Both the position numbers and the translations under genes were made by a program. Below the pieces are notes generated by a model. That model ran no database searches. It saw only the letters and a program-made list of their open reading frames with translations, and was not told the DNA's origin. From NCBI GenBank assembly GCA_020634855.1, contig JACKAU010000004.1:372001-436000 (forward strand): a stretch of 64,000 nucleotides of DNA, written 5' to 3'. Below are positions 1 through 8,912 of the stretch, in pieces. This stretch comes from Anaerolineales bacterium (GTDB taxonomy: Bacteria; Chloroflexota; Anaerolineae; 4572-78; J111). Numbering within the stretch: position 1 is the first letter of the stretch; every line of letters starts with the position of its first letter.

Positions 1-1
1 A

Positions 2-919
2 CTCGACGCCGCTTACAAAGTTCGGCGAACCTTTTGCGGCAACCGGGTTCACCTGCACATGTTGCTCAACGCCAAAAGCGGATTGTGCCCGGAAGATTGC
101 CACTACTGCTCGCAGTCGCGCATTTCTACCGCCGACATTGAACGCTATCCGATGGTCAGCATGGATCGTATGATCGAAGGCGCGCGCCAGGCCAAAGCCG
201 CCCGCAGCCGTCGCTACTGTATCGCCATCAGCGCCCGGGGGGCCAACGACCGCGAGGTCGATTATCTGGTCGAGGCGGTGACGCGCATCAAAGAGGAAGT
301 GGACATTAATATTTGCTGCACGGTCGGCCTGATCTCCGAAGAGAAAGCGCAGCGATTGTACGATGCCGGCGTTGAGCAGCTTAACCACAACCTCAACACC
401 AGCGAGCGCTATTATCCCGAAATCTGCACCACCCATACCTACCAGGACCGGATGAACACTCTCTTAGCGGCGCGCCGGGTCGGCCTGACTTTGTGTACCG
501 GCGCAATTTTCGGTCAAGGCGAAACCGAAGATGATATCATCGACGTGTCGCTGGCGCTGCGTGACCTGGACCCGCAGTCGATCCCGGTCAATTTCCTGAT
601 CGCGATGGACGGCACCCCCTTCGCCGGCATCAGCTACCTGAAGCCGTACGATTGCCTGCGTATTCTGTGCCTCATGCGCTTTTTGAACCCCAAGCAAGAA
701 ATTCGCGTTTCGGCCGGTCGTGAGGCCCACATTCGCTCGCTTCAGCCACTGTCGCTATATCCGGCCAACTCGGTCTTTGTCTCCGGCTACCTGACCAGCG
801 ACGGTCAGGAGTACCAGGAAACGTGGCAGATGATCGCCGACATGGGCTTTGAAATTGAAGAGGTTCCGCAAGTGGAGGCCGAGGAATGCGAACCCGAACT
901 GAGTGCCGTAGCCGGGTAG
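2..919 (+). CDS. bioB: Biotin synthase, 5' end outside window
   Basis: Radical SAM enzyme that inserts sulfur into dethiobiotin in the last step of biotin synthesis. The frame is open from base 2, reading LDAAYKVRRTFCGNRVHLHM before the first ATG at 59. That stretch matches the conserved N-terminal region of BioB, so the gene starts upstream of the window. The SAM cluster motif is CPEDCHYC (CxxxCxxC). GAIFGQGET and the strand ending in the NFLIAMDGTPFAG region are typical of BioB. The C-terminus is slightly extended and acidic. The 3' end overlaps the next gene by 34 bp, which suggests co-translation. The identification is secure; only the start is missing. Confidence 0.95.
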   Translation, partial: LDAAYKVRRTFCGNRVHLHMLLNAKSGLCPEDCHYCSQSRISTADIERYPMVSMDRMIEGARQAKAARSRRYCIAISARGANDREVDYLVEAVTRIKEEVDINICCTVGLISEEKAQRLYDAGVEQLNHNLNTSERYYPEICTTHTYQDRMNTLLAARRVGLTLCTGAIFGQGETEDDIIDVSLALRDLDPQSIPVNFLIAMDGTPFAGISYLKPYDCLRILCLMRFLNPKQEIRVSAGREAHIRSLQPLSLYPANSVFVSGYLTSDGQEYQETWQMIADMGFEIEEVPQVEAEECEPELSAVAG

Positions 920-2151
920 TCATCACCGGTCTGGGGGCGGTGACGCCGTTAGGCATCACCGCCGACACATTTTGGACCAATTTATGCGCCGGGCGCAGCG
1001 GCGTCAGCGCGATCCGTCTGTTCGATGCCTCAACTTTCCGCAGCCGGATTGCCGGTCAAGTCTGTGATCAGGCGGTTTGCGATATCGTCGGCCGGAAACT
1101 GGCCCGGCGCATGGATCGCTTTGCTCTGTTTGGGCTGGCGGCGGCCCGCGAGGCCTGGCAGTCGGCCCGGCTCTGCATTGACGATCTCGATCCCTACGAG
1201 GTGGGAGTTTTAATCGGCTCGAGCCACGGCGGCGAACATGCCCTGATGGCCGAGATGGATACGATTCTGCATGGCAATCTCCGGCACGTCAGTCCCCGGT
1301 TGATTCCTCGCCTCTTGAGCAATATGGCCGCGGTTCAAGTTGGCATCGATTTGGGGCTGCGCGGGCCGAGCTTTTCGCTGGGATCGGCCTGTGCCACCGG
1401 AGCGCAGTCGATTGGTGAAGCGGCAGAGATCATTCGGCGAGGCGATGCCCAGGTGATGCTGTGTGGCGGGGCCGAAGCCTGCATCACGCCGCTTACCATC
1501 GCCGGCGATCAGGCTGCTGGGGCGCTATCCTATCGGAATGACGCGCCGGAACGGGCCAGCCGCCCCTTTGATGCGGGTCGCGATGGGTTTGTGCTGGCCG
1601 AAGGCGCGGGGGTGTTGGTGCTGGAGGCGTACGAACACGCCCGGCAGCGCGGCGCGCCCATTTTGGCCGAACTGACGGCCTACGCCACCACCTGCGACGC
1701 CCTCCACGAGACCCACCCGGAAGGAACCGGCCTGCACGCCGCTCGCGCCATCACCCGGGCGCTGAGTAAAGCCGATCTCGCCGCCCCCGATATCGACGCC
1801 GTCTTCGCCCACGCCACTTCAACCGTAGTCGGCGACCGGGCCGAGACCCAGGTGCTGTATCTGGCCCTGGGAGACAAGGCCGAATGCATCCCCGTGACCG
1901 CTATCAAATCGGCCATCGGCCATCCACTGGCGGCGGCGGGCGCGATCCAAGCCGTGGCGGTGGTCAAGGCGCTGCAAGCGCAAACGCTGCCGCCCCTGCT
2001 CAACTTGGAAACCCCCGACCCGGCCTGCCACCTCAACTTCGTTGTCGGGCAGACACAGCCCACGCCATTAGACTATGTTCTCTCCAATTCCTTTGGCTTC
2101 GGCGGGCATAATGTCGCGTTGATTTTCGGCTCGATGGATGATGACGTCTGA
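886..2151 (+). CDS. Beta-ketoacyl-ACP synthase II-like (FabF family)
   Basis: A 421-residue condensing enzyme of fatty-acid or polyketide type, which decarboxylates malonyl-ACP and joins it to an acyl thioester. The Cys-His-His triad is visible: Cys in SACATG, His in AHATSTVVGD (usually AHGTST) and His in IKSAIGHPLAAAG. The Gly-rich end SNSFGFGGHNVALIF is also typical. The start at 886 (MRTRTECRSRVVITG) lies inside bioB, and the frame places the N-terminal VVITGLGAVTPLG correctly. Position directly behind bioB suggests a role in making the pimeloyl chain of biotin, but that is inference; ordinary fatty acid elongation is equally possible. Confidence 0.88.
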   Translation: MRTRTECRSRVVITGLGAVTPLGITADTFWTNLCAGRSGVSAIRLFDASTFRSRIAGQVCDQAVCDIVGRKLARRMDRFALFGLAAAREAWQSARLCIDDLDPYEVGVLIGSSHGGEHALMAEMDTILHGNLRHVSPRLIPRLLSNMAAVQVGIDLGLRGPSFSLGSACATGAQSIGEAAEIIRRGDAQVMLCGGAEACITPLTIAGDQAAGALSYRNDAPERASRPFDAGRDGFVLAEGAGVLVLEAYEHARQRGAPILAELTAYATTCDALHETHPEGTGLHAARAITRALSKADLAAPDIDAVFAHATSTVVGDRAETQVLYLALGDKAECIPVTAIKSAIGHPLAAAGAIQAVAVVKALQAQTLPPLLNLETPDPACHLNFVVGQTQPTPLDYVLSNSFGFGGHNVALIFGSMDDDV

Positions 2152-2159
2152 GGCCAGAG

Positions 2160-2262
2160 GGATTTTTACCACGGAGGACACAAAGTAGGCACAGAGTTCC
2201 CAGAGATTTTTCTTGGTGTTCTTTGAGCCTTCTCTGTGTCTTTTGCGGTTAAATTTTTTGGC
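2160..2262. repeat. Imperfect inverted repeat of the 'ACCACGGAGGACAC' type
   Basis: Two arms, TTTTTACCACGGAGGACAC near 2164 and CTCTGTGTCTTTTGCGGTTA near 2232, can pair imperfectly across a centre of about 50 bases. Comparable intergenic elements built from 'cacagag/ctctgtg' words are common in many environmental genomes. Another copy-like fragment (TTTTTACCACAGA) lies at 61864. No coding capacity is seen. Confidence 0.45.
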
Positions 2263-2311
2263 TTGCTGCGTTACATTCTACGGGAAGTATGTTCCGATGA
2301 CGCGACTCATT

Positions 2312-2979
2312 TCATAAAAGCCACATAAATAAAGCATTGACCGTATGCGGTAACTGCGACCATACCTCTGCCCACGACAGATTAAAACCGTAAGCCCCAA
2401 TCAAGGTAATAATCAAAACGCCCGGTATTCGGCCCAAGATATTGGCCAGTAGAAATGTCAGAATGAAATCGAGGTCAGACCGGCCAGATAATTGGCCGCG
2501 TTGCCCGGAATTACGGGGAACCAGAAGTTCATCACCAAAAAGTAAAAGCCGCGTTTATCGGCCACCGTCTGCCAGCGGTCGAGCAACTTGGCCGGTAGGA
2601 TGCGGTTGACAAACGGCTTACCCGCTCGCCGAGCCAGCACAAAGGCTAATTGGCTGGCGGCGACAGCGGCCAGCATATTAATAAAAAACCCCCCGGCCGG
2701 GCCGTATAAATAGCCGGAAGCGGCCAGGATCACCGCCTGCCCCGGAAAGACCGGGGTCATATGCTGAAGACTGACAATCAACAGTGATAAAACCGGCGCC
2801 CATAGACCGAGTTGGGCCAAATAGGCCGTTACAAGGTCACGATCGGTGACAACATAAAACAGGTTGACCAACTGATGGCGACCAAACCAGAGGAGTAACA
2901 GCCCGGCTGCCACAGCCAAGCCGCTAATTAACCATGTGGGTCTAATCCAATTAGTTGTGGCGGATAAATTCATTAACAA
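2312..2979 (-). pseudogene. TVP38/TMEM64 (VTT-domain) membrane protein, frameshifted
   Basis: An integral membrane protein of the VTT/SNARE-associated family. The first frame (2979 to 2458, 173 aa) has an N-terminal helix near residues 15-33, then FPGQAVILAASGYLYGPAGGFF and ends at AGLTSISF followed by a stop. The missing C-terminus is intact in another frame down to 2312: FLLANILGRIPGVLIITLIG, then GAYGFNLSWAEVW, a last segment and a stop. Adding one G in the run at about 2458 (TTCTGACATTT to TTCTGGACATTT) restores a 222-residue protein of normal family length. This is a one-base homopolymer contraction, so it may be a sequencing error rather than a real mutation. Confidence 0.8.
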
Positions 2980-3477
2980 TCGTTTTCCGGGTAGATATAG
3001 CGATGGTGATTATGGCTGATCAAGATAAGATTTTGCTTAATCATAATATAGTGTAGCCGTGTTTGATGACAACGTCCTTAAAAGAAACTCAATCCCATCT
3101 TAACAAAAGCTTAAAATGTACTGGAGCGACAAAGTTTACTTTGACCTGACCGTGAATGACAAAGCAAGCTTTGTCGCTCCAGGTCTGTGTTTTCAGGGAA
3201 GACAGTCAGTCTCGATTGAGACGCCGAAAAATAAATCAACCTCTGTATAGTACGCCCAGTGATAACGATCCTTCATCATGCAATAAGTGACGGTCACCTG
3301 CAACGGCGTAACGGCGGCAGAAAACGATCATTTCCGAGGACGATAATATGGGGGTAAGAAGCGCGCCTGTCCTAAAGTACAGCCTAAGTCAGCCAAAAAG
3401 TTGGATGTATTAAAGGTTAAGAGATGGTATGCTTGTATCCGTATCGTATCAATCCTACTGACACCGAGGAATAAACA
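2980..3477. other. Non-coding gap with one hairpin element
   Basis: About 500 bases between divergent genes. Apart from the inverted repeat at 3122-3181 I see no open frame, RNA gene or convincing promoter. The DNA is more AT-rich than the flanking genes. Confidence 0.5.
3122..3181. repeat. Intergenic hairpin element, copy 1
   Basis: Perfect 13-bp terminal arms TGGAGCGACAAAG and CTTTGTCGCTCCA enclose a 34-base centre that also contains the words TTTACTTTG and CAAAGCAAGC. A sister copy lies at 5513-5567. The arrangement (short, palindromic, intergenic, repeated) fits a REP/MITE-type non-autonomous element. Confidence 0.7.
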
Positions 3478-4377
3478 ATGTCACCCATAACTGCCATCCA
3501 ACAAAATGGTTCAACTCCGGCCCCGGCGGCCGCGTTCGATCTTGACGCCTACTTCCGGCGCATCGGTTACACCGGCGAGCGAACAGCCAGCCGGGCTACC
3601 TTGAGCACCCTCATCCTGTGCCACGCCCAGACGATCCCGTTTGAAAATCTCAATCCCCTGTTGCGCTGGCCGGTTCGGCTCGATCTGCCGTCGTTGCAGC
3701 AGAAGTTGGTGTACGACGGGCGCGGCGGTTATTGTTATGAGCACAATTTGCTGTTCAGCCAGGTGTTGCAAACGCTGGGCTTTCAAGTAAAACATCTGGC
3801 GGGTCGGGTCATGTGGAACGTGCCGGAGGGCGTGGTTCCCCCTCGCAGTCATATGATCCTGCGTATTGATTTCGATCAGCAGCCCTATATCGTCGATGTC
3901 GGCTTCGGCGGCATGACCCTCACCGATGCCCTGCGGCTTGAGCCTGACATTGAGCAGACCACGCCCCACGAGCCGTATCGGCTGATCAAGGCCAACGATT
4001 TGTTTGTGCTGCAAGCCAACGTGGGCGGCGAGTGGCGGTCGCTCTATCGCTTCGACCTGCAAGAGCAGCTATTGACCGATTATGAAGTGACCAACTGGTA
4101 CATTTCCAACCACCCCAACTCCCATTTCATCAGCGGGTTGATCGCCGGTCGATCCGATCCGGATCGACGATACGCCCTGCGCAACAATGTGCTGGCCGTG
4201 CATTATCTGGACGGCCGGAACGAACGCCATGAACTAACCACCGTCGCCGAACTTCGAGCGGCGTTGACTGAGGTTATGCAGATAGCACTGCCGGATACGC
4301 CGGAACTTGATGCCGTCTTGCAGCGGCTTATATCGCTTTCTCCAGAATCTCAGCCAGTTCCTCATCGGTCAGCTTAA
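3478..4377 (+). CDS. nat: Arylamine N-acetyltransferase
   Basis: Transfers an acetyl group from acetyl-CoA to arylamines or hydrazines through a cysteine acyl-enzyme. The 299-residue protein shows the whole catalytic triad: Cys86 in RGGYCYEHN, His125 in PPRSHMIL and Asp140 in IVDVGFGG, with the normal spacing (39 and 15 residues). The N-terminal IPFENLNPLL is also typical. The first 20 residues are a low-complexity extension. The last 50 bases overlap the end of the convergent alcohol dehydrogenase gene. The start ATG at 3478 follows an AGGAATAAACA purine-rich stretch. The physiological substrate cannot be told from sequence. Confidence 0.92.
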   Translation: MSPITAIQQNGSTPAPAAAFDLDAYFRRIGYTGERTASRATLSTLILCHAQTIPFENLNPLLRWPVRLDLPSLQQKLVYDGRGGYCYEHNLLFSQVLQTLGFQVKHLAGRVMWNVPEGVVPPRSHMILRIDFDQQPYIVDVGFGGMTLTDALRLEPDIEQTTPHEPYRLIKANDLFVLQANVGGEWRSLYRFDLQEQLLTDYEVTNWYISNHPNSHFISGLIAGRSDPDRRYALRNNVLAVHYLDGRNERHELTTVAELRAALTEVMQIALPDTPELDAVLQRLISLSPESQPVPHRSA

Positions 4378-5485
4378 TCGGGTTGCCTTTCATGCTGCTG
4401 GATCGCCCGGCTTTTTGAATCAGAGCCGGAAAATCGGCCTTGGTCAGGCCGTAACTGCCCAGGCCGGGAATCAGTAAATCCTCGACCAGCTTCTCGACCC
4501 ATACCACCCCATCCAGCGCGGTGGCATCGGGATCGCCCGTCAAGATTTGGGCGATCTCTTCGTACCGGTACAACGCCTCGCTGTCGGGTTGCCGTTCGAG
4601 CAAGGCGCGCAGATTGACTTCCATCACCGGCGGCAGCAGCGCGGCGCAGACGGCCCCATGCGGGCTGTCGAACATGCCGCCGAACACCCCGGCAAAACCG
4701 TGGACCGCCCCCAGCTTGGCATTGGCCAGGGCCAACCCACCTTCCAAACTGGCCAGCGCCATATCCTCGCGGGCATCCAGATCGTCGCCATTGCGATAGG
4801 CCGTCCGCAGCGACCGGGCGGCGCGGTGCATCCCGTCCAGGCAAAAGCCGTCGGTCAGCGGCGTGGCCTGGGGCGACACGTACGGCTCGATCACCTGGGT
4901 CAGCGCGTCGAGGCCGGTGCTGGCCGTGATGGGCGGTGGCAGGGTTACAGTTAACTCCGGATCGATTAGAGCGACCGCCGGCAGCATCAACGGGCTGCGT
5001 AGGCTGACCTTAACCAGATGCTCCGGCGACCCCAACACCGCATTGCGAGTCACCTCCGCGCCGGTTCCGGCCGTGGTCGGGATGGCGATGTAGGGTGCGG
5101 CGGCTTGGGTCAGCGGCTGACCTCGGCCAATGACTTCCAGATAATCCAGTGGATCGCCGCCATTGGTCAGCAGCGCGGCAATCGCCTTGCCGGCGTCGAT
5201 AACGCTGCCCCCACCAATACCGATTACAAAATCGCAGCCTTCGCGTCGGGCTAGAGCCGTGCCTTCACGGGCGGTCGCGGTCGTCGGTTCGCCGAGCACA
5301 TTGAAGGTGGTGTAAGCGATGCTGTTGAAGACGAGATGCTGGATAACCGGTTCGGCCCGCTGGCCGGAGCCGCCCAACACCACCAACGCCCGCCGGCCCA
5401 TCCCTGCCATCAGCGACTCCAAATGACCTAGGCTGCCCGTCCCAAAGATAATCCGCGCCGCTGTAGCAAATTCAAATTGAATCAT
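4328..5485 (-). CDS. Iron-containing alcohol dehydrogenase family protein
   Basis: NAD(P)-dependent oxidoreductase of the type III alcohol dehydrogenase or maleylacetate reductase group, 385 residues from the chosen start. The nucleotide-binding GGGSVIDAGKAIA, PTTAGTGAEVT and the metal region HGFAGVFGGMFDSPHG are clear. The metal-ligand segment reads GLDALTQVIEP: the Asp is present but the usual His four residues later is Gln, so three of four ligands remain. I chose ATG 5485 (MIQFEFATAARIIFG) because GGAGG lies 7 bases upstream. The open frame extends to 5710 only because it runs through an intergenic hairpin repeat. The C-terminus overlaps the convergent nat gene. Confidence 0.88.
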   Translation of the reverse strand: MIQFEFATAARIIFGTGSLGHLESLMAGMGRRALVVLGGSGQRAEPVIQHLVFNSIAYTTFNVLGEPTTATAREGTALARREGCDFVIGIGGGSVIDAGKAIAALLTNGGDPLDYLEVIGRGQPLTQAAAPYIAIPTTAGTGAEVTRNAVLGSPEHLVKVSLRSPLMLPAVALIDPELTVTLPPPITASTGLDALTQVIEPYVSPQATPLTDGFCLDGMHRAARSLRTAYRNGDDLDAREDMALASLEGGLALANAKLGAVHGFAGVFGGMFDSPHGAVCAALLPPVMEVNLRALLERQPDSEALYRYEEIAQILTGDPDATALDGVVWVEKLVEDLLIPGLGSYGLTKADFPALIQKAGRSSSMKGNPIKLTDEELAEILEKAI

Positions 5486-5512
5486 AGCTATCCTCCGTTG
5501 GAAATAAAAGTT

Positions 5513-5567
5513 TGGAGCATCAAAGCTTACTTTGATCGGTCTTGACAAAGCAAGCTTTGTCGCTCCA
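5513..5567. repeat. Intergenic hairpin element, copy 2
   Basis: Arms TGGAGCATCAAAG and CTTTGTCGCTCCA pair with one loop, and the inner words CTTACTTTG and CAAAGCAAGC match the copy at 3122-3181. It lies just upstream of the alcohol dehydrogenase start, in the leader, and could be transcribed as a stem-loop. Confidence 0.7.
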
Positions 5568-5689
5568 TTAGCCGATGTCGTCCCACCAGGGGCTTTCTGA
5601 TCCTTTGATTTAATTACAAGGTTCCTTATGATACGACCAACAAGTGTAGATGGAAAATCGCTCAACCCTTGAAAAAAATTAGCCTCTTT

Positions 5690-5940
5690 GGCTTTTTGTC
5701 CCGCTCCCACGCCTTTTTGTGCTGCTCCCGTGAGTTATTGTGCTGCTTCCGCGAGTTATTGTGCTGCTTCCGCGAGTTATTGTGCTGCTTCCGCGCCTTT
5801 ATTAAGACATTCCCCGCCTTTTTATGCCGCTCCCGCGAGTTTTTGTGCTACTTCCAACACCAATATAACGTTTCTTGTACTTTTCATGCACATTCCTCGC
5901 CTTTTTATGCCGCCCCCGCGCCTTTTTTAAGCAACCCTTC
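5690..5940. repeat. Degenerate 21-bp-period repeat island
   Basis: The core at about 5722-5800 holds consecutive 21-bp units of the form CGCGAGTTATTGTGCTGCTT plus one base. They are followed by more diverged units in which CGCCTTTTTATG alternates with CTCCCGCGAG. Because 21 is a multiple of three, two plus frames stay open and give Leu/Cys/Phe-rich or Cys/Ala-rich peptides. These have no credible domain and no ribosome binding site. I treat this as a non-coding repeat array. Confidence 0.65.
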
Positions 5941-6071
5941 GCTTTCTTATCATGTTCCCCAATGTGAACTTAATCCCCTTGAACTTTTCATGCACATTCT
6001 CTGAATTTTCGCCCAATAATCGCCCAAAAACTTAAGTTTTCCAACACAAATACAACACAACCGTCCCCCAA

Positions 6072-6105
6072 AACCAAAAAGCTCAAGGCCATAGACCCTG
6101 AGCTT
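6072..6105 (-). terminator. Putative intrinsic terminator of the PP2C-like gene
   Basis: Read on the minus strand, AAGCTCAGGG, a 7-base loop and CCTTGAGCTT form a stem with one mismatch. It is followed by a T-rich stretch (TTTGGTTTTGG). It lies about 115 bases after the stop at 6221. Confidence 0.5.
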
Positions 6106-6139
6106 AAGCTTGTCCAAGATAATGCCGGTATTTGGTTGA

Positions 6140-6174
6140 CGATTGGAGACAAAGCCACCCCAATCTCCTAATCG
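6140..6174. repeat. Short inverted repeat of the CAATCTCCTAATC family
   Basis: CGATTGGAGA and TCTCCTAATCG flank a 14-base centre. The word CAATCTCCTAATC also occurs at 34213-34237 and, in frame, at about 18150 inside a radical SAM gene, so this looks like a short member of the same repeat family. Confidence 0.4.
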
Positions 6175-6220
6175 TCTTATCTCGCTATCACTAAACCCGG
6201 ATTTCGTTTACCGTTCTTCC

Positions 6221-8782
6221 TTATTCCGTCGGCAATTTGACCAGGTAGAGATTATTACTGTCCAGCACGAACATCTTGCCGCCGATCTCATCGACGTAGA
6301 TGTTTTGCAGATTGGCAAATGAGGCGGCCTCGCCGGCGCTGGGTTTGAACTGGCGGACAAAGCTGCCGTCTTTGTTCAATTGGACAATGCGATGATTGCC
6401 GGCGTCGGCCACGTAGATGTGCTGCACATCCTCATCCGGTTTGGTGAAGATGGCTACCGGATTATTGAACGGCACGTCCAGACCGGTCACGTTAAACTCG
6501 GCGGGTTGGCCGCCCTGAAACTTGGCGATTCGGCCATCCTGGTAGAGAACGTAAACCGCGCCATCGATGGCCAGATCGACCGCGTTGCTCAGATCGACGG
6601 GGACATTAGCCGCGAAGTAGTTTTGCGGCGGGGCGTTATAGCCGTCAACCGTGGGCAGATAGCGCAGCAGCACATTGGCCTGCGGGTCGAGGACATAGAA
6701 ATTGCCAAAATAACTATCCACGGCCACCGGCAGTTTTAAGGCGTCGGTGGCAGCCAGCATTGATGATGCCAGTCCCCAATTGGTGCTGTATTCCAACAGC
6801 CCGGTACTGTTCAAAACGACTAAATCGCTCGTCTGGCGATTGCCCCCGGTGGGCATCCAGGTCATATCGAGCAGTTCGCCCACCTGAATGTTGTCCACCT
6901 GCTGACCTTTGGCCGCGATCAACACCGTCTCGCCATCAGGCAGTAGCGACACGCCTTCGTTGTCGAGGCTGTGGTGGTAGATGCGATCGTTGCCTTTATC
7001 CATAATGTAGATTTCCACGCCCTCGACCACAATACTGCTGGTTTGGGTGCCGGCGTCGGTGTATTGGCGCAGTTGCTGTACGGCATCGAGCCGCTGCACG
7101 TGGCCGACCCGGTCAGTTTCGGCGGCAATCTGTTGGCGCATCGCCGTAATTTCCGGATGCTCCTCGTCCGGCTTAATTTGTTCGGCCTGAGTCAGCGAGT
7201 TTTCGGCTTCGGCCATCAAGCCCAGCGCCGCCGAGGAATCGACCTCGCGGGCCTGCTCGATTTTGCTCTGGGCAGCAGTGAGGAAGTCGTTGTACTCGGC
7301 GTCACGCAGCCGTCCTTTTTGGATATAGCTAATGCCGACGATGATCGCCACCAAAATAGGGATGGCAATCGCGATATTACGCAGCAGTTTCCACGGAACG
7401 GAGGACGATGAATTTTCCGCCTGGGCCTGCATCCCGGCCTGGCGTGGTTTCTGCTGGCTGGAGGCCGGCAGCACCAGCCGGAATAAGCCTTTGAAGGCGT
7501 TGCTGATTAGGAGAACCAGCATCAACAAGCCCGATCCTAGACCGTAAACAATCGTTTGTAACGGCGACCGGTCGCTGGCAGTCTCATCATCATTGGCATC
7601 ACCGGCATACTCGCGTTCCAGAAGCGTGCTTTGCGGTGCGACCGGATTAGGGATGTAGGCGCCTGGGCCATGCCCGGCTTCCGGTCTGTTTGACTTGTGG
7701 TGCGGCGTGGACCACTTTTCCCCCTCGTAAGGCCGGGCCATCGGCCTTTTGGTTGGGATCATCACCGTGTCTTCTTCAAATTCTTCCAGTGGGGGAGGCT
7801 CGAATTCGGCGGCGGGTGGTTCTGGCGGCTCGTCCGGTTCAGGTTGGCCTTTGAACCGATCCAACCAGTGCATCGATTTTTGGAGGATTGAGGTGTGGGC
7901 AAAAACAGCAGCCCGCTCCCCGTTTGCCTGAACCGGTTCGCCGTCAGCTTCAACCGGCTCGGGCCAGGGCGATTCCGGGCTGGGGTCTACAGGGACGGCG
8001 TGACTGCGGCGATTGAAAATGTCGCTCAGTTTGGACGGCGTCGCCAATTTGAACGGGCCGGCGGCAGCCGCCATTTCGACTACCTCTAAAATAAGGGCCG
8101 AGCAGTTTTTCGCCTTAGCGACCTCACCCAGTTCTTTGATGGCGGTTTTGACATCACCGGAGTCAACCGCGTGGACCAGATCGCTCAGCGGCAGTTGGCC
8201 GGCCAGCCGGCTGTCGGCCAAAACTAGCATATCTTCCGGCTCAACGCGCACGTGTTGGAGCGTCGGCTCGACAATTTTGCGCAGCCCCAGCGCCGACGCA
8301 TCTTCTTCCTGGCCTGGTCCCATCGCTTCATCGAGCCAAACCGACCGAGCCGGATAGCGGCGAACGTGATCGCCCAAGACGGCAAAGAAGGCAGTCGGGC
8401 CAATCTGGCCGACAAAGGCGTCCTCTTGGCACGAGACCACAATGACCGCGCCGCCGACCACCCGATCTTCCACCTCAACTTTCAGGTTGCGGTGATAGAG
8501 AAGATCATTGCCGGCCTGGATAGCGCGCCGTAAGCTGGCTGTGATTGAGCCACGGGCCAAGTAATAACTATCACGAATGGCCTGGGCCAGCTTCTGCTCC
8601 ATCGCGTCGCGGTTATCGACGTTGCCCTGGATCTCGGTCACGATGAACAGATCGCCTTTCCCGGCCCCCGGCGCGTCGGCCGCTTTTGGCTCGCGCACAG
8701 CAACCTGATTGGGCGCGTTTTGTCGCCAAACGCCTTCGCGAATACTTAATTGACCTATTACGGTGGTAATTTCGGCGGTCAT
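6221..8782 (-). CDS. Membrane protein: degenerate PP2C-like domain plus C-terminal NHL-type propeller
   Basis: An 853-residue protein of unknown role. Residues 1-245 resemble a PP2C phosphatase fold (GDLFIVTEIQGN, GGAVIVVSCQEDAFVGQIGPT, VEPEDMLVLADSRL). The metal-binding DGMGG and other catalytic Asp residues are not present, so it is probably a catalytically dead or divergent phosphatase. A Pro/Glu-rich linker (about 265-410) precedes two hydrophobic helices near 410-428 and 468-488. A helical segment (500-570) follows, then about 280 residues of beta-propeller-like repeats ending in DAGNHRIVQLNKDGSFVRQF, an NHL-type signature. GGGGAGG lies 9 bases before the start. It could act as a membrane sensor with an external propeller. 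Confidence 0.75.
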   Translation of the reverse strand: MTAEITTVIGQLSIREGVWRQNAPNQVAVREPKAADAPGAGKGDLFIVTEIQGNVDNRDAMEQKLAQAIRDSYYLARGSITASLRRAIQAGNDLLYHRNLKVEVEDRVVGGAVIVVSCQEDAFVGQIGPTAFFAVLGDHVRRYPARSVWLDEAMGPGQEEDASALGLRKIVEPTLQHVRVEPEDMLVLADSRLAGQLPLSDLVHAVDSGDVKTAIKELGEVAKAKNCSALILEVVEMAAAAGPFKLATPSKLSDIFNRRSHAVPVDPSPESPWPEPVEADGEPVQANGERAAVFAHTSILQKSMHWLDRFKGQPEPDEPPEPPAAEFEPPPLEEFEEDTVMIPTKRPMARPYEGEKWSTPHHKSNRPEAGHGPGAYIPNPVAPQSTLLEREYAGDANDDETASDRSPLQTIVYGLGSGLLMLVLLISNAFKGLFRLVLPASSQQKPRQAGMQAQAENSSSSVPWKLLRNIAIAIPILVAIIVGISYIQKGRLRDAEYNDFLTAAQSKIEQAREVDSSAALGLMAEAENSLTQAEQIKPDEEHPEITAMRQQIAAETDRVGHVQRLDAVQQLRQYTDAGTQTSSIVVEGVEIYIMDKGNDRIYHHSLDNEGVSLLPDGETVLIAAKGQQVDNIQVGELLDMTWMPTGGNRQTSDLVVLNSTGLLEYSTNWGLASSMLAATDALKLPVAVDSYFGNFYVLDPQANVLLRYLPTVDGYNAPPQNYFAANVPVDLSNAVDLAIDGAVYVLYQDGRIAKFQGGQPAEFNVTGLDVPFNNPVAIFTKPDEDVQHIYVADAGNHRIVQLNKDGSFVRQFKPSAGEAASFANLQNIYVDEIGGKMFVLDSNNLYLVKLPTE

Positions 8783-8912
8783 ACAGTTAGCCTCCCCGTC
8801 CGTGAGAAGTAGGGAATAAGAAGGAATAAACTAATTTACGCCTTACTTCCTACTCCTTATTTGCCACAGACGTTTATCCTACTCAAACTCTCTTATATAT
8901 TGAAACTACGGT

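Noticed and set aside
5486..5710. 75-residue N-terminal extension of the alcohol dehydrogenase
   Set aside because: It is translated from the hairpin repeat and lacks a ribosome site, whereas GGAGG precedes the internal ATG at 5485.
5669..6004. Plus-strand open frame rich in Leu, Cys and Phe
   Set aside because: It is produced by the 21-bp repeat array, has no ribosome site or domain, and an equally long frame exists next to it.
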